DNA of 64,000 nucleotides, taken from NCBI GenBank assembly GCA_036245525.1, contig BTPG01000006.1, positions 73,396,189 to 73,460,188 of the forward strand. Direction: 5' to 3'. Origin of the DNA: Semisulcospira habei (Eukaryota; Mollusca; Gastropoda; Semisulcospiridae). The first letter of the stretch is position 1. Every line of letters begins with the position of its first letter. A program made the translations under genes and the position numbers. Below, piece after piece: positions 11,035-20,980 of the stretch. Below the pieces are notes generated by a model, which saw only the letters and a program-made list of their open reading frames with translations, did no database searches and was not told the origin of the DNA.

Positions 11035-11775
11035 CAGTGTCTGGGGTAATAATCTGTAATTCTTCTCTGACAAATGCCCTCTGTGGCGCAGGCTCATATA
11101 GATAATAAATCGGCGGGTTGCAGGGAACTATTTTTTTTATATTGTGTACGGACGTAGACCAAATGGGGTCGATTGCCCTGCGCCTGGCGTCATTTTCTGA
11201 TTCTCCAGGTTGATATAGATATCTCACCTGTTTTGTAAACAAACTTGTGTCAGACGCCAGCGGCGGTCCTGACAGTGATGTTGTTTTTGGCTCTGTCATT
11301 GTTTTCAATTTAATAGCATCAGCGGGTTTTACATGTCCTTCGTTATTCATTGCTTTTATCACAGATGGTAATCTTTTAACCCACTCAGTGTTACGTGCGT
11401 CATGCATGAGTTCCTTAGAATACTGGTAACTGAAAAGTCTCTCTGATAATTGCTAATTAAAGTTTTCAACAATTGCCTGTGATCTGTGCACACCTGGTAT
11501 CCCGCGTCTAACCTAGACACCATGCTTCACAAATAACTGATTAACAGCGCCCTTAAACTCACTCCCGTCATTGACTTGCACAAGTCTGGGGAATTTTAAA
11601 GGGCCTCTTTTATAGATACTTGATAATGCTGTTGCAACCATACTAGCATTTTTGTCAGTTATGGGCTCAGCGTCTTTATACCTTGGAGCAATGTCAACAA
11701 CAGTCAGTGCATACTTGTAACGCTTGTATCGTGTGGTAAGAACAGGAGGTCCATTTGATGCGTGTCATTTGGTGT
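11021..11775 (-). pseudogene. Polinton/Maverick integrase (rve-type), broken
   Basis: The intact C-terminal 128 codons (11,407-11,021) include 'NTEWVKRLPSVIKAMNNE', 'VRYLYQPGE', 'RRRAIDPIWS' and 'REELQIITP'. Upstream, the same strand reads the core: 'KYALTVVDIAPRYKDAEP' (first Asp), 'LVQVNDGSEFKG' (second Asp) and 'IVENFN' (Glu). Two in-frame stops lie between the second Asp and the C-terminal part. The family cuts and joins element ends. Its neighbours on the same strand are other Polinton-type small genes. Dead copy; family assignment fairly sure. Confidence 0.75.
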
Positions 11776-11962
11776 AGTGTTTTCAAAATGAGGTCTTGAT
11801 ATTTTTCTTGGAGCAGGGAGATAAACCTGCCAAATCGCCTGTCTCTGTAACTATTGTTTAATTTGATTGAGTGTTACATCACCACCCACGGCCGCGTGTA
11901 ATTTCTGAATCGCGGTTTTACCCTTCTAATATCCGATTGGGGAGTAATATATTTTCGTTAGT

Positions 11963-12414
11963 TTATTTTCTATGTCTGTCATTTTTTCTAGCAATAAAAA
12001 CTCCTGTAAAATATACAAATGTCATTCCCACTAGAACAAAGATTATCTCCCCGTTTCTTTGTTGTGGACTAGGTTGATAGTAATCGCTCAGTTTTGGCTG
12101 TGGGGTAGACATGTCATTGCCTGTAACGAGAAAATATTCCTTAATTGCGTCATCAACATTTGCGTCATCAACATTTGAAAATGTATCCTGCGCATGACCT
12201 TCAAGTCTGAGTTTTTCATTGATAAAATCAAGTTTCTCTATTCTTTGCTTTTCATACTCCTGCTGGGCTTGTGCTAATTTCTCTGATGCCTCATTGTGAC
12301 GCTTCATTTCTAGAGCAGATTCCTCTCTACTCATTTTGAAAAGAGATAATTTGACCCACTGAAAGCAAGTGTGTTGACCATGGCCCCTCCAATCATAATA
12401 GCTATAGTTGCCAT
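11963..12414 (-). pseudogene. Polinton-associated small membrane protein, one frameshift
   Basis: The N-terminal hydrophobic part starts at 12,414 ('MATIAIMIGGAMVNTLAF', 'GSNYLFSK'), shifts frame at about 12,335, then continues 'EKLAQAQQEYEKQRIEKLDF', 'PKLSDYY' and a C-terminal membrane helix ('IIFVLVGMTFVYFTGVF') before a basic end. A membrane segment, a Gln/Glu-rich coiled-coil-like middle and 'PKLSDYY' form a set I recognise from Polinton gene clusters. Its exact role is unknown. Confidence 0.55.
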
Positions 12415-12422
12415 ATTTTTAT

Positions 12423-12652
12423 TTACATAGAAACATTTTCGGGAATAATTCCTTGCTTGACGAGAAAGTCTTTTGTCGCAATTGACGCTGTAACAACTAG
12501 AATTAGCTTAGCACTGTCTTCAAAGTCAATCTACTCAGGTCTGCCGATTTCATTTTGAGTAGACTTTTTCCTAACATAGAGTAAGCAACAGCTAGTCCGC
12601 TTATTACGGCAGAGTGATAGACAAGGTTCATTAAGTTTATTGTTTCGCTCAT
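12423..12652 (-). pseudogene. Small hydrophobic Polinton-type protein, one frameshift
   Basis: Begins at 12,652 'MSETINLMNLVYHSAVISG' with 'GLAVAYSMLGKSLLKM', then a frameshift near 12,520 leads to 'AKLILVVTASIATKDFLV' and 'GIIPENVSM' followed by a stop at 12,423. About 75 residues with two hydrophobic segments. Its position between the other small genes of the cluster supports the assignment. Function unknown. Confidence 0.45.
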
Positions 12653-12730
12653 TTTCTAATGCAATATAAACTAAAATAGAAAATTTATTCACTGCATAAG
12701 AAATGGGTCCCTGGCTTTAGATGTTGCTAG

Positions 12731-13156
12731 TCATGTGGCGACTTTTGTTTTTGTTTTTGGAGTGTCTAATTTTTTGGACACTGTTCGAGTCTGTGGTTTG
12801 TATTTTTTGTATAATTGGTAACCTATGTAACCAAATCTGACAACAAATCCAGCAACTATATATTTTGTTGTTTTGGGTTTAGACTCAGTTGTTTGTCTCT
12901 CATTTTGTTGAGGGGGTGAATGTGTTGGTCCTGATGGTAGTGACACCCGCACTGTGGCTGGTGCTATTGATGGTCCTGACGGTGGGTCAGTTACATGAAC
13001 CTTTTTTGTTAATGCTTGAAGCTGTAATTTTTTTGGTCTGTTCCATTCAGCTAATCTTTTTCCAGCCTCAACCCTGCCTTGACCTTTAGTCTTAGTCACC
13101 ATTTGAACCTGTGTCAAGACAGGACTCATTTCTGGAGTCGTCTGGGTCTCGTCCAT
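12731..13156 (-). CDS. Basic Polinton-associated protein with membrane segment
   Basis: 141 codons, uninterrupted. The N-terminal third carries 'GQGRVEAGKRLAEWNRPKK', a motif repeatedly found in small proteins of Polinton clusters. A Pro/Ser/Thr-rich middle is followed by a hydrophobic segment ('YIVAGFVVRFGYIGYQLY') and a Lys/Thr-rich tail. The start overlaps the upstream gene's 3' end by 65 bp, as expected in a compact cluster. A structural role is speculation. Expression is doubtful since its neighbours are broken. Confidence 0.5.
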   Translation of the reverse strand: MDETQTTPEMSPVLTQVQMVTKTKGQGRVEAGKRLAEWNRPKKLQLQALTKKVHVTDPPSGPSIAPATVRVSLPSGPTHSPPQQNERQTTESKPKTTKYIVAGFVVRFGYIGYQLYKKYKPQTRTVSKKLDTPKTKTKVAT

Positions 13157-13457
13157 TTTCTACTGCAGTAAAATTTAATTTCTTAAAATCAATATGACTC
13201 CCAGTAACAAGCAAAGTTACCACAGGTGCAAGGTAATTGCCAAACTTGTAAAACATTACGCATGCTAATTTGCCAATTGAACTTGAAACAATAAGGTTGC
13301 TTTCAAGGTCGTGTGATAAGGTGTCAGTATCAACAGGTAGGAAGTGACTTACTGCTTTTGTGTATAGACAGACAAGAGATCGACTTAAATCACAAGTCAT
13401 TAGTGAATCGATGTGATTTTCATATTTGGTGTGCAGTTTAATTAATTCCTCAGCTGT

Positions 13458-14650
13458 AATGGATTCTGCGTGCTAGCACCGACCCTCTTCACCATCTTCT
13501 TCAGCATGATGTTGAAGCAGGCCACAGTGGACCTCGACGATGACGACGCAGTGTACATCAGGTATCGTCTCGATGGCAGCCTGTTCAACCTCAGACGACT
13601 GCAGGCCCACACGAAAACCCTAGACCAACTGATTCGTGAGCTGCTCTTTGCTGATGACGCTGCCCTCGTTGCACACACAGAGAGAGCCTTGCAGCGCATT
13701 ACGTCCTGCTTCGCAGATGCCGCCCAGCTCTTTGGACTTGAGGTCAGTCTGAAAAAGACAGAGGTCCTTCATCAGCCGGCACACAAGGAAGAGCATCGCC
13801 CTCCCCACATCACCATCGGCGAGTCCGAACTGAAGTCTGTACACCAGTTTACCTACCTTGGCTGCATCATCACGTCAGACGCCAAGCTGGACAAGGAGCT
13901 GGACAACAGGCTGGCAAAAGCGAACAGTGCTTTCGGGCGACTATTCAAGCGGGTGTGGCACAATCAACAGCTGAAAAAAGGCACCAAGATCAGCGTGTAC
14001 AGAGCTGTCGTCCTCACCACCCTGCTGTACGGTTCCGAGTCCTGGGCCCTCTACCGCAGCCAACTACGACTCCTCGAACGCTTTCACCAGCGCTGCCTGC
14101 GTACCATCCTCAGCATTCACTGGAGTGACTATGTCACCAACGTCGAGGTCCTTGAACAGGCGGAAACTGTGAGCATCGAGGCTTTGCTGCTGCGGACACA
14201 GCTTCGCTGGGCGGGGCACGTCTCCAGGATGGAGGATCATCGCCTACCCAAGATCACTCTGTTTGGCGAGCTCGCCACTGGACACCGAGACAGAGGGGCA
14301 CCAAAGAAGAGATACAAAGACGGTCTCAAGAAGTCACTTAATGCCTGCCAAATCGACCACCGCCAGTGGTCTTCGCTTGCTGCGGACCGTGACACGTGGC
14401 GCTCCACCATTCACAAGGCAGCTGTCTCCTTTGAGGACTCTCGCAGAGCTAACCTTAAGGACAAGCGGCTCAGAAGAAAAAACAGAGCTGTCGTAACTCA
14501 GAACCCTGACCAGACCTTCCCCTGCAGCCACTGCGGTTGAACCTGCCTGTCCCGGATTGGCCTCCGCAGCCACGAAAATGCCTGCAGACGACGTGGGCAA
14601 GCCCTATAGAATCTTCGTTCGCGAAGTCAAGCCAAGAGAGAATGGATTCT
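13458..14650 (+). mobile_element. 5'-truncated RTE-type LINE with 10-bp target duplication
   Basis: The target duplication AATGGATTCT is at 13,458-13,467 and 14,641-14,650. The inserted part (13,468-14,640) starts inside the RT domain and runs to the 3' end, without a poly(A) tail. It lies in the middle of a Polinton gene and is in the opposite orientation. Confidence 0.85.
13470..14540 (+). pseudogene. RTE-clade reverse transcriptase, C-terminal half
   Basis: 356 open codons. 'RLDGSLFNLRRL' precedes the catalytic 'LLFADDAALVAHTE' (FADD box C), followed by the 'LKKTEVLHQPA' box D region and 'QFTYLGCIITSDAKLDKE' box E. The post-RT region 'LLYGSESWALYRSQ', 'RFHQRCLRTIL' and 'TQLRWAGHVSRM' is typical of RTE/BovB-like elements. 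The end codes for a C-terminal zinc finger ('FPCSHCG' then, after a TGA at 14,538, 'CLSRIGLRSHENAC'). The endonuclease and RT boxes 0 to B are missing. The same family as the 20.2-26 kb element. Confidence 0.85.
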
Positions 14651-14829
14651 ATATCTTCGGTCATGTATTGTTTTCCAAGATAAGCTTTTGATTTGCCTGA
14701 AACAACTACAGAGAGAAGGTGCTTTTTTTTAGAGTCTAAGTCTTTGTTTTCTACAGCGTTGATATCACTTAAAAGAAGTAATTCGTCTTGGTTGATTTTA
14801 TAATAAAAAATATTAATTTTTGAAACTAT

Positions 14830-15485
14830 AATTAAACTCTTAAAATGTGCATTTTAGTGTGTTAATGTTTACATCATCGATAGATTAATTAGCTCAGGTG
14901 TTAATTTGGCTTTAGTTGTCAATGGCATTGATTTTGGAAATCTTTATTTTCACAGAGTGCAATAAAGGAGAGTTGGGAAATGTGAGCGCAGTGGTCATTG
15001 TGAGCTTTGTTATCGAAAAATAGTTAATTAAGGTTTGTGTAATTAGGGTAATTAAAGATAAAACAAATTTTCCTAAAAATGTCTAATATCATATCTCTCA
15101 GGATGTTGACTGTCATGCTTGATCTCGTCAGGCTTTGGTGCTGGTTGGATCACTGGCTCAGGACGCTTGGCTGGTTTCTGGTAAGGAAGTACCTTACTCA
15201 GATTTCCACCTGATTGATGATCAAGAATAATGTTTTATTTATGTGTACCACAGCCACTTTTCATAAATTTTGTTTAATCTGGGTTTTTTTTTTTCACCTT
15301 ATGACGGTATATAATTTTTTCTTGCACTCAGTGCTTTTACATTTGTGATGGCCACTTAAACCTCTTCACCGCAGGAGGATAGAAAACAACATCCAAACAC
15401 AATAGGCACAGATCCTCATGAGCCCTTTCAACTACCTTCATGAGCCCCTGCAGTTCCTGATGAGGATCGATGTGTCTTTCCTGTC
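14830..15485. other. Non-coding interval
   Basis: A/T-rich sequence right of the Polinton remnant. Two short open minus-strand stretches (about 15,230-15,090, Pro/Lys-rich, and 15,519-15,337) could be exon relics but match nothing I recognise. Confidence 0.4.
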
Positions 15486-15695
15486 TTAACCCATTTAAGT
15501 CCAAGGGTGCCTTTCCCAAATTTGGGAGGTGTCACTAACACCAAACACCTATTTACTAGTTGCAGGAGACAGATTGGCTACCACAATTCAAGGGTAGTAC
15601 CAGGTTAGCTTGGCACCAAGGTAATATTGCACTACCCTTTAATTATCATGGTCGATCCATCTCCTGCTCTTGAGCGTTGGTGTTAAATGGGTTAA
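15486..15695. mobile_element. TTAA-flanked MITE copy 3
   Basis: Perfect 13-bp terminal inverted repeats, TTAACCCATTTAA (15,486-15,498) and TTAAATGGGTTAA (15,683-15,695). The interior has the family's decayed palindrome ('TTCAAGGGTAGTACCAG', 'GCTTGGCACC') and the 'GGTCGATC' word seen after copy 2. Best-preserved ends of the family in this window. Confidence 0.85.
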
Positions 15696-15719
15696 TACAG
15701 TGAACAGATATGAACATGT

Positions 15720-16148
15720 TTGGGCGGTCCGTGGCGCAGTGGTTAAGGAGCCTGCCACCAATGCCAAAGGTGCAAGGTTCAAAAACGGGTTCCGGCATCG
15801 GACTTTTCTCCTCTGGTAAGTGTCACCGTTAATTCGGGCGGACCGTCGGGGGTTCTTTCTCCGGGTACTCCGGTTCTTCCACCCCCCTCCCACTCCCCCA
15901 ACCCCCACACTTTGGTACCGGTTTCAGGCCACTTTACAAATTTCAAATACAAGCGATCAAAAATGTCTGTAACTTCAGTAGCTGAACTGGCCCTTCGTCT
16001 GTCTTGTACTGTTTTTGTCTTCGGTGTAAATCCGTGTCTGTCACGTGAGTGTGCGTGTTGGGTTTCACTTCGCGGCGCTTTGAGTCGATTCACCCCAAAA
16101 TTGAGAAAAAGCGCCTATATAATACCGATATTATTATTATTATTATTT
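15720..16148 (+). mobile_element. tRNA-derived SINE with (ATT)n tail
   Basis: The head at about 15,722-15,800 has a pol III box A ('TGGCGCAGTGGTTAAGG') and a box B-like 'GGTTCAAAAAC'. The body has 'TTCTTTCTCCGGGTACTCCGG', and the 3' part 'GCGCCTATATAATACCGATA' is followed by (ATT)n. AACATGT flanks it at 15,713-15,719 and 16,149-16,155. It is transcribed by pol III in principle and moved by a partner LINE; the partner is not identified here. Confidence 0.85.
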
Positions 16149-16155
16149 AACATGT

Positions 16156-16939
16156 AGCAGAACTGAGAGTAAACTGAAGGATAAACTTTGCTGTATCAAG
16201 GCATAAATGTACACCCAGTAAAGATCTGTCCAGCACAAATCCTCCTAGGGTTGGCTCTACCCATTATTATGTGCTGCCCCTTGCATACACAATCTATCAA
16301 ATGTATATGGGTGAAATACAGCAGCCGAAATCTACGCTGGGTGCATCATGCCTGGCTGGATTTGCATCGGATGATTTATGCTGTGTAGATTTATGCCTAT
16401 TTAAAACCATCATAGTAAGTTTCAGTAACATTCAAGGGTCTAGCCAATAATGAAGTAATTGTGTTTCATATTTTTCACAATACAGTCTATTTCTCATTGT
16501 ACATGTTGTAACATCTTCAAAGTCAAATTATGCTTGATGAAAAGGCTACTTTCCAGCACCTGAAAACTGTGCGAACAGTTTGTTTGACAGACTGAATTAT
16601 TAAGAATTATTAATTGGATGTGAAAACATAGTGTGAAAAGCAGCACTGAGCGTAATAAATATGAACATTATATTTGACCTTTTTTTGTGTCTGTATATGT
16701 GTGCTTATGATTATGACAATTTAGTGCCAGTCTTTTGGTTGACACTTCCATAAGGAACACATAAGGGTATCAACTGTAACTGCTCTCATCTTTTAACCAC
16801 TTTTTCAAGCAATATACAATTATTATTTAGCACTGACTGCATATTTAGATTCTTGCACACACAAACCACTTGTATCCCCAAAAGATATTTTTATGTATAT
16901 GCTTGAAATTTTGTAATGCCTGAAAAATCTGCACAGGTT
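16156..16939. other. Non-coding interval
   Basis: No gene or repeat recognised; probably 3' flank or intron of the minus-strand pseudogene that ends at 16,940. Confidence 0.4.
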
Positions 16940-18460
16940 TCATGGACACACATACACACCTGGCAGCAGTGTCATGTCATATGTTTTTGTTTCACACATA
17001 GGGATCCTCACTGGAGGTAGCAGGCATGGCTTGTTTGCGATAAGGATGCTAGTGAGGGCATGTGTTGTGTTTTTGCCATCCACTGTTGCCTCATTGTGGT
17101 CCCAGTTGTCAGCGGCAGCTAGTACAAGGTCTTCATGACACTCTTTGGAAGGAAGATCAGCAGGTAAAACAACACCAGAAGGCAAGGGTGTCTGGCCAGC
17201 TGTAGCATGAACCGCAATGGAAGCGAGGATGTGTCTCAACACGTCATAAGAAATGTCATGCCCAAGTGCATACAGCTCGTCCACAAGCTTTCTGCTGCCA
17301 TGTCCCTTATATGCATGCACCGATAATCCAAGATGTTTTGGGTAAATCACCTTAGTCGGCAGTGTTGTGATGTCGCACGCAATAGATACTGCTTGTTTAT
17401 CCAGAGCTCCATCAGAGGCAGTGAGATATGGAACCTCGTCACTTAGCCATTTTAACGCTATGCAAAGAAGAGGGTCTACAAAGTCTTTACAACTGTCGAC
17501 TGTCATTTCATTATATGAGGGAAATTTAGTTTTCAGTTTTCTGGTTGCCTGCACTTTAGTCCTCAAAATTCCAACAGCCTTGTGAACTGCTTGTTTATCA
17601 GTATGTACACATGTACTTGGTTCTCCTGTGACAGAGCCTGTCTGGGGTGGCTGTTGTGTTGTTTCCGCCAATTGCTTGCAAAGTGTGTGGGCAGCTCGCA
17701 TAGCATCACCCACTGTCACTCCAGCCCAGCACACCAGGTCAGCGTAACCTCTTTCGGAAATAAATGCCCAGTTTGGGCACTCTGCCTGCAGTTTTACTTT
17801 CAATGCATGAGCTTTCATTATGACTTTTGGTGTGATATCACTTTGTGCAAGCAGATAATTGTACGAGTTAGTAATTGTTGAAAGAAAGAACACTTTTTTT
17901 TTTCATCTTCAATTTGAATACGAAACTTTACGATGACTTCCTGCTGTGGAGTGTCTAAACTTTCTACTTTTGTGCCTTTGTCATTTTGTTTCTTGACATA
18001 TCTGGATAGGCAGTTGTTCTTTCTGTGATATCTTGCCTCCTCAGCCACCAGATCACCACAAGCTCAAACAAGGCGAATGAGCATTTCCTCATCATTTTTC
18101 TTCAGTGCTGCGGAGTATACCTGGTGGAATATACTGCATTTGTTTTTCTCAGTGATGGATGTTACCTGAGACTAGCTTCTGTCTTTGGAGGTCCTGTGAT
18201 GTGCCGCACGTCTTATTGCAAATGAAGCAATTTTGCTTCCAGTTGAATAAGGTAGTGGACGATCGAAGGCGTGGTGGAGTTTTGGCAGTGTTTGTGTGTA
18301 ATACTTCAGTATCTGTACTTGGAGTAGAGTTGTCATTTTCTAGATTGCAACTATCATCTGTGCCAAGACTCCACGGCATCAGGGGGTACAGATAAAAGGC
18401 GTTTTTTACAGTTTGATGGAACCCGGAATACTTCCATTTTACCGCCCTGAGCCCCCACAA
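16940..18460 (-). pseudogene. Mobile-element-associated invertebrate protein, frameshifted
   Basis: Three minus-strand pieces. 18,460-18,149 carries a CxxC pair ('NCFICNKTCGTS'). The 18,120-17,890 piece includes 'NDEEMLIRLV', a stop, then 'GDLVAEEARYHRKNNCLSRY', a His/Cys arrangement. 17,893-16,940 has 317 codons with 'WAFISERGYADLVCWAG', 'KHLGLSVHAYKGHGSRKLV', 'LGHDISYDVLRHILASIA' and 'DNWDHNEATVDGKNTTHA'. This order is a family widespread in cnidarians and molluscs, usually multi-copy. I cannot name its function. At least two frameshifts and one stop show decay. Its expected Cys-rich C-terminus is not adjacent, but a candidate lies at 10,290-10,602. Confidence 0.6.
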
Positions 18461-18469
18461 ACGCGTGGT

Positions 18470-20200
18470 GCATGCATGATTGGATGCTCATCGCAACTCA
18501 GTTTCGAAGATTGCGTTTGTTTTTGTGGGTTGCGTTTTGATTTGGTGCTGAGGTGTCGAAATCAAAATGGGCAAAGCAATGCTAAAGTGAATGGAAATAA
18601 ACATAACAAACCTTTAATTAGGCGTAAAATGTACAAAGCGACCTTGCACCTTTACTTTTCTTAGGAAAAAAATAAGCTTAGTAGAATACATCGAAAGAAC
18701 TCGTCGGCACACTAAAATTCACGACTACCGAGTCCGCGTGCATGCTGTATCACGTGGCGATCACGTGATTTTGGGATACCTTATTGTTGAGTAAGGATAT
18801 TTGAGCTGCAAGCATGCTTTTTCGTAATGTATTCTTCTCCTAATATAATTAAGTGTGGAATTATTCTTTAAAAATAAAATTAAAATCCTATTGAGTAATA
18901 TATAGTGCATACTGCAACCGAATATACGTTCAGTGAGGCCCGTGTAAACTACTGATCCCCAGTGAACATGGCTGCAACAGTCCTGGTTTCGTCTGCAGAC
19001 GAACTGGAAACAAAATGTGCTACAGAAAAATGTCTCCATCATCCGGCGGTTTAAAATGAGTGCGTATTGCTTTTATTCACACTAGACTTTATTTTGGTAT
19101 ACCCAAACCTTTGTTACTCTCTAGAAAATCACTATCTCGTAAACGGCTGATTGCGGTCTATGAAGGGCACTGCTGCTGGACTAAGAGCGGTACTAGCAGC
19201 ACCACAGACACGCATGCCAGAAGGTCACGGACTAAAGTGCCGTTTCCGTACTGTCCAGTCTCTTAGCCTTAGTCAGTCCCAGTCATCCCCTAATTTTTCA
19301 ATTCCCTAAAAAACACTATCGCCCACCTGCTGCACATTTGCCATGCACAAAATACCAAACAAAAACAAAAAACAACAACAACAAAAAACCAGCACATCAC
19401 CCGTCTCATTTCTTAGCTATGAAACTGGTTCCTTACCAACCCCACAACCAAGCACAGCTGAAATCAGCGTGCCCCTCAAATCACTACGTCAATGGCAACT
19501 CAACATAGGCCCACAATTGTCCACTGGATAAGCTCAGGATGGTATGAATCAAAGCACCACACATGTCTCCTCTCAGCTAACCACAAATTTCCAGCAAATT
19601 CCAACATTCAGCCCTACTACAAATTTTCAAACAAGGCAAAAATTATTTTAAAAAACACCGGTCCTTGCACTGCCTCAACTGTCAGATTTGAATATGTAAC
19701 ATGACCAGAAACAAAATGAAAATATGAAACAATTTGTGCAGTGCAACACTGAAACCTGCCCTGAAACATCACATAACGTACAAACTCTATAAAGCTAGAC
19801 CCCTTACAACAGATTTTAGCCTATCTGAAGTGTTAAAATCCTTTGTGATGAGACCTAACTCGTTACAGTTTCCTAGCCCTGTGCAAACCACCAATACAGC
19901 GGTAGTCCGTGCATTTTTGTTGTCTTTGAAGTTGTTGTTCTTGCTAAAAGGGAGGCAACGTGTTACAATGTTGCAACAAAGTGGAGAGTTTTGTCCCCTA
20001 GTACATCTCCTTGAAGCCATCGCCGTACGGATTCATCGCGACTAAAACCGCTACCGACACGCAAAGGGTTAATGATGATTTTCACCCTGATACTGCCTCA
20101 GGGGTCTCTCAGTCAGCAGAAATAAACAGCGAATCAGGCATTACCTTTGGGCTAGACTGTATGATGGTCGACTAAGTCTCAAGTCAGTGTTTAACTTTAG
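18470..20200. other. Non-coding interval
   Basis: No domain-bearing frame. Near 20,020-20,066 it has a word close to the palindrome at 27,462-27,541 ('AAAACCGCTACCGACA'), followed by GGGTTAA. Otherwise nothing was recognised. Confidence 0.45.
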
Positions 20201-20980
20201 ATTACCTTTAGAGGTGGTGTCTGGAGTATTCAAGGAGGGGTTTTACCTATAATAGGGGGGACAAGTCGTCTCTCGAAGGTTAGAGAGTAGTCCAGCAGTA
20301 TAGGTCCCCACTTTGACACTCAACTCTCGCTTGTGGCTCCACGTAGCTGCAGCATGCGCAGCGGCCACACCACGGGCAACAGCTTCGACTGGCTGGCTAA
20401 ACCAAGTGAGGGGAAACCGAGGGTCTCAAACCCTTGGTGAGGCAGGACTTGCTCGTCCTAGCAGGCAAAGTCTGTCACCGGCCGACTGGGCGGAGGAAAC
20501 TCAATGAAGGGTTCAACGGCCAAGAGGGCGGGTCAGCAGTGCACTGTAGAGTGCATAGGGCATGTCAGAGCACAAAAGAAGACACGGCCATCCACTGCAG
20601 CCAAGGAAGTTACCAGTTTTAACGTCTCATCGTGCCACTGGGCTCTGATTTCTGCGGCCGAGAGGGTGGGGTTGCTCCAGCGCAACAGCTTCTCCACCAA
20701 AATCTCCTTCACGCGCAGGTTTTGTGCATGGATCTTCAACTTCACCAAATCTGCTTCTTCATCTTCTTTTTTCTTCTGCCTCCTCCAAATGCCCTGCGGC
20801 GATGGGGAACGGGCGAACCGACAGGTAGAGGTTATTACTGAGAGTCGTAGCTCCGAACCTGCACGTAGGCGGCCTGTGGACCAGTGGTCGCTCTTCCCTG
20901 TACCAGGGGCAGCAGGGAAGTTCGGCAGCATCCCAGGCGACTGAGCAGCCCTCTTCAGGACAGCACTGCTCACCCTAGTA

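Larger units (their letters stand above)
13092..14825 (-). pseudogene. Polinton-type structural-like gene split by a LINE
   Basis: N-terminal part 14,825-14,641 ('KKKHLLSVVVSGKSKAYLG', 'QYMTEDIESI'); C-terminal part 13,457-13,092 ('ITAEELIKLHTKYENHID', 'MTCDLSRSLV', 'AVSHFLPVDT', 'KFGNYLAPVVTLLV'). Removing the insertion at 13,468-14,640 and one target copy brings the two halves together around 'ESI|TAEELI'. This order matches a conserved Polinton reading frame of unknown function. The insertion proves the gene was already non-essential here when the LINE landed. Confidence 0.6.

Noticed and set aside
15722..15800. Stand-alone tRNA gene
   Set aside because: Box A and box B words are present but no acceptor stem or anticodon loop closes, and it is fused to a SINE body with target duplication.
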